The translations under genes and the position numbers were made by a program. A model generated the notes under the pieces. It searched no databases, was not told where the DNA came from, and worked only from the letters and a program-made list of their open reading frames with translations. This document shows, piece by piece, positions 62,700 through 64,000 of a stretch of 64,000 bases of DNA (position 1 is the stretch's first letter; the number at the start of each line of letters is the position of its first letter). This DNA is from Bimastos eiseni (taxonomy: Eukaryota > Annelida > Clitellata > Crassiclitellata > Lumbricidae): positions 2,397,953 through 2,461,952 of the forward strand of contig OY365809.1 of the NCBI GenBank assembly GCA_959347315.1, in the 5' to 3' direction.

Positions 62700-63150
62700 T
62701 TATTATGAGCTACAAATTTGAATTTATAAAGAATCCTGGAGATAAAATTTCTGTCATCTTTTACTGGGAGAGTAAACGGGTGTAGTCTAGGGCGTAGTTT
62801 ATGGCTTCTGTGGACGACCGGCGGGAAGAGGCGTCGGAGGACATGAGCCTCAGTCGCCATCACAGCTCGTAGGAGGCGCTGGTCGGCCGTCTCAGCTAAG
62901 ACAGACATAGAAACAGCATCCGGAGGGAGGATGCACATTCTCCGCATTCTCTCCAGGAATGTCTCGAGTCGACCCCGGTCCTCAGCAGATGTTCCCCACC
63001 ATGCTGGTGAGGCATAGAGGAGTCGGGAGATTGTGGTGGCCTTGGTGACAGTGTGAAGGCCCTCGAGTGAGAGCCCATGCCACCTAAGGACGTGGAGAGC
63101 ATGCAGAGATCCTGCGCAGATGCCCAGTGCCAAGAATTCGGAATTCACTG
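62700..63150 (-). pseudogene. LINE reverse transcriptase C-terminal fragment
   Basis: An unbroken minus-strand frame of 150 codons reads LHALHVLRWHGLSLEGLHTV, TKATTISRLLYASPAWWGTS and so on to FTLPVKDDRNFISRILYKFK: the region after the palm in L2/CR1-type ORF2 proteins (LYALRxLRxHGL---L--V--A--LS-LLYA-PAWWG). The palm and endonuclease are missing within the window, so a 5'-truncated element, but the absence of stops suggests a fairly young insertion. Confidence 0.88.
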
Positions 63151-63199
63151 CACCACAAGAAACATCCTACAGATCTGAGGTTTACAGAAGGAGGTTGTA

Positions 63200-64000
63200 A
63201 GAATCATTGGTGAGATCACCAATGGTAAGATTCTATAGAATACATCAATCGCCTCCTACTCAACCAAAACAGTATGTTTATTAAATCTAAATTTAATATT
63301 ACCTACATAGCATTGCATAAATATACAAATATAAATACGCACATATGGAAATGCTTTCAAGCTTCATATTGCATAACATTGTGTAAATATATAGCGCATA
63401 TAGCTATTTACATGTGTAGTCTAAAAAAACACCAAAACCAAAAAAAAGCTAAAAATATTTTTTTTAAAAACCCATAATAATGCAAATATGCCTAATGGTG
63501 TTGTAGATAACGAAGAAAACAGAAAACCGTAGGACCAAGGAGCCCTATGTCTGATAGTGAGAATGAAAACAACTCGAAAGGCCCTTGCAGGATTGACGAA
63601 CCTATAGTATCAAACACAAGAGTCAACAACATGGTAGGACGGCAAAGACCTTTGCTGTCAAAAGACGTCCCTAAATATTCTTTTCCCTCGCTTAGTTTGT
63701 TAGTTTTTTGCTGGTGACAAATGGTTATGGCACAGCTGGGGCGTAGACAAGGGGGCTTTGGGGGGATAAAACCCCCTCCCCATTACAAAAACAAAAACAT
63801 TTGTTACTTCAGTAAGTATAAAAGTTCATTAAACTGGTTGTTTGCAGTCCCGAAAGGCCTTCTAAACCAGTATAAATCAAGTTAAGTTAAGCTAAGTTAA
63901 GTTAAGTTTAAGTATTTCTTTTTTTAAATTTTATTTTGTTTAGTTTTGTCTGATGTCCAATACTTGTCTCCGTACTTTCATGGATTCAGCTAATGACGTC
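63200..64000. other. Unassigned downstream DNA
   Basis: ACCAATG/CATTGGTGATCACCAATG inverted words at 63208-63222 and a (TTAAG)n stretch at 63880-63912. AT-rich; no gene recognised. Confidence 0.4.

Overview
The window is nuclear DNA from an invertebrate animal, not a prokaryote. Spliced exons with GT/AG borders and matched phases, kilobase-scale introns, LINE fragments, mariner-type DNA elements, tRNA-derived SINE heads and abundant microsatellites all point that way. A clear FGFRL1 gene argues against flies and nematodes, which are known to lack it. FGFRL1, together with frequent TAGGCCTA-type words, would fit an echinoderm or another marine invertebrate. This is inference; I cannot name the species.

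Two protein-coding genes can be assembled, both on the + strand. Gene 1 (coding 14256-40284, seven coding exons, about 536 residues) is fibroblast growth factor receptor-like 1. It has a signal peptide, three Ig domains (the third split by a phase 0 intron), one Val/Ile-rich membrane span and a cytoplasmic tail of about 134 residues with no kinase. All exon phases join without a break. Gene 2 (about 41291 or 47016 to 62039) is a membrane-anchored C-type lectin-like protein. Its CTLD is encoded by three exons, followed by a short basic/aromatic exon, a long Ser/Thr-rich stalk with a five-fold Y-S-x-S-[DE]-Y-I-I-R-G repeat, a second stalk exon, a membrane span and a short basic tail. I do not recognise it as a named family. 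A candidate signal-peptide exon at 41291-41369 joins it in phase.

Layout. 1-14150: upstream DNA with microsatellites, two exact minisatellites (56 bp x 6, 35 bp x 8), LINE fragments and a mariner-type transposon (9418-10421). 14154-40284: FGFRL1, whose 7.3 kb and 13.7 kb introns are full of interspersed repeats. 40300-47000: CRE-like motif cluster, CR1-type LINE remnants and an AT foldback. 47016-62039: the lectin gene, whose 4.3 kb third intron holds a 10-bp satellite and a 2.7 kb almost pure pyrimidine array built of 9-bp units with 12 regular spacers. 62040-64000: a tRNA-like element and a LINE fragment.

Three short interspersed motifs (called A, B and C below) recur across the window, often next to each other, and look like parts of one composite non-autonomous element. 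The long open frames in the pyrimidine array (up to 954 codons) are by-products of repeats whose lengths are multiples of three; I do not regard them as genes.
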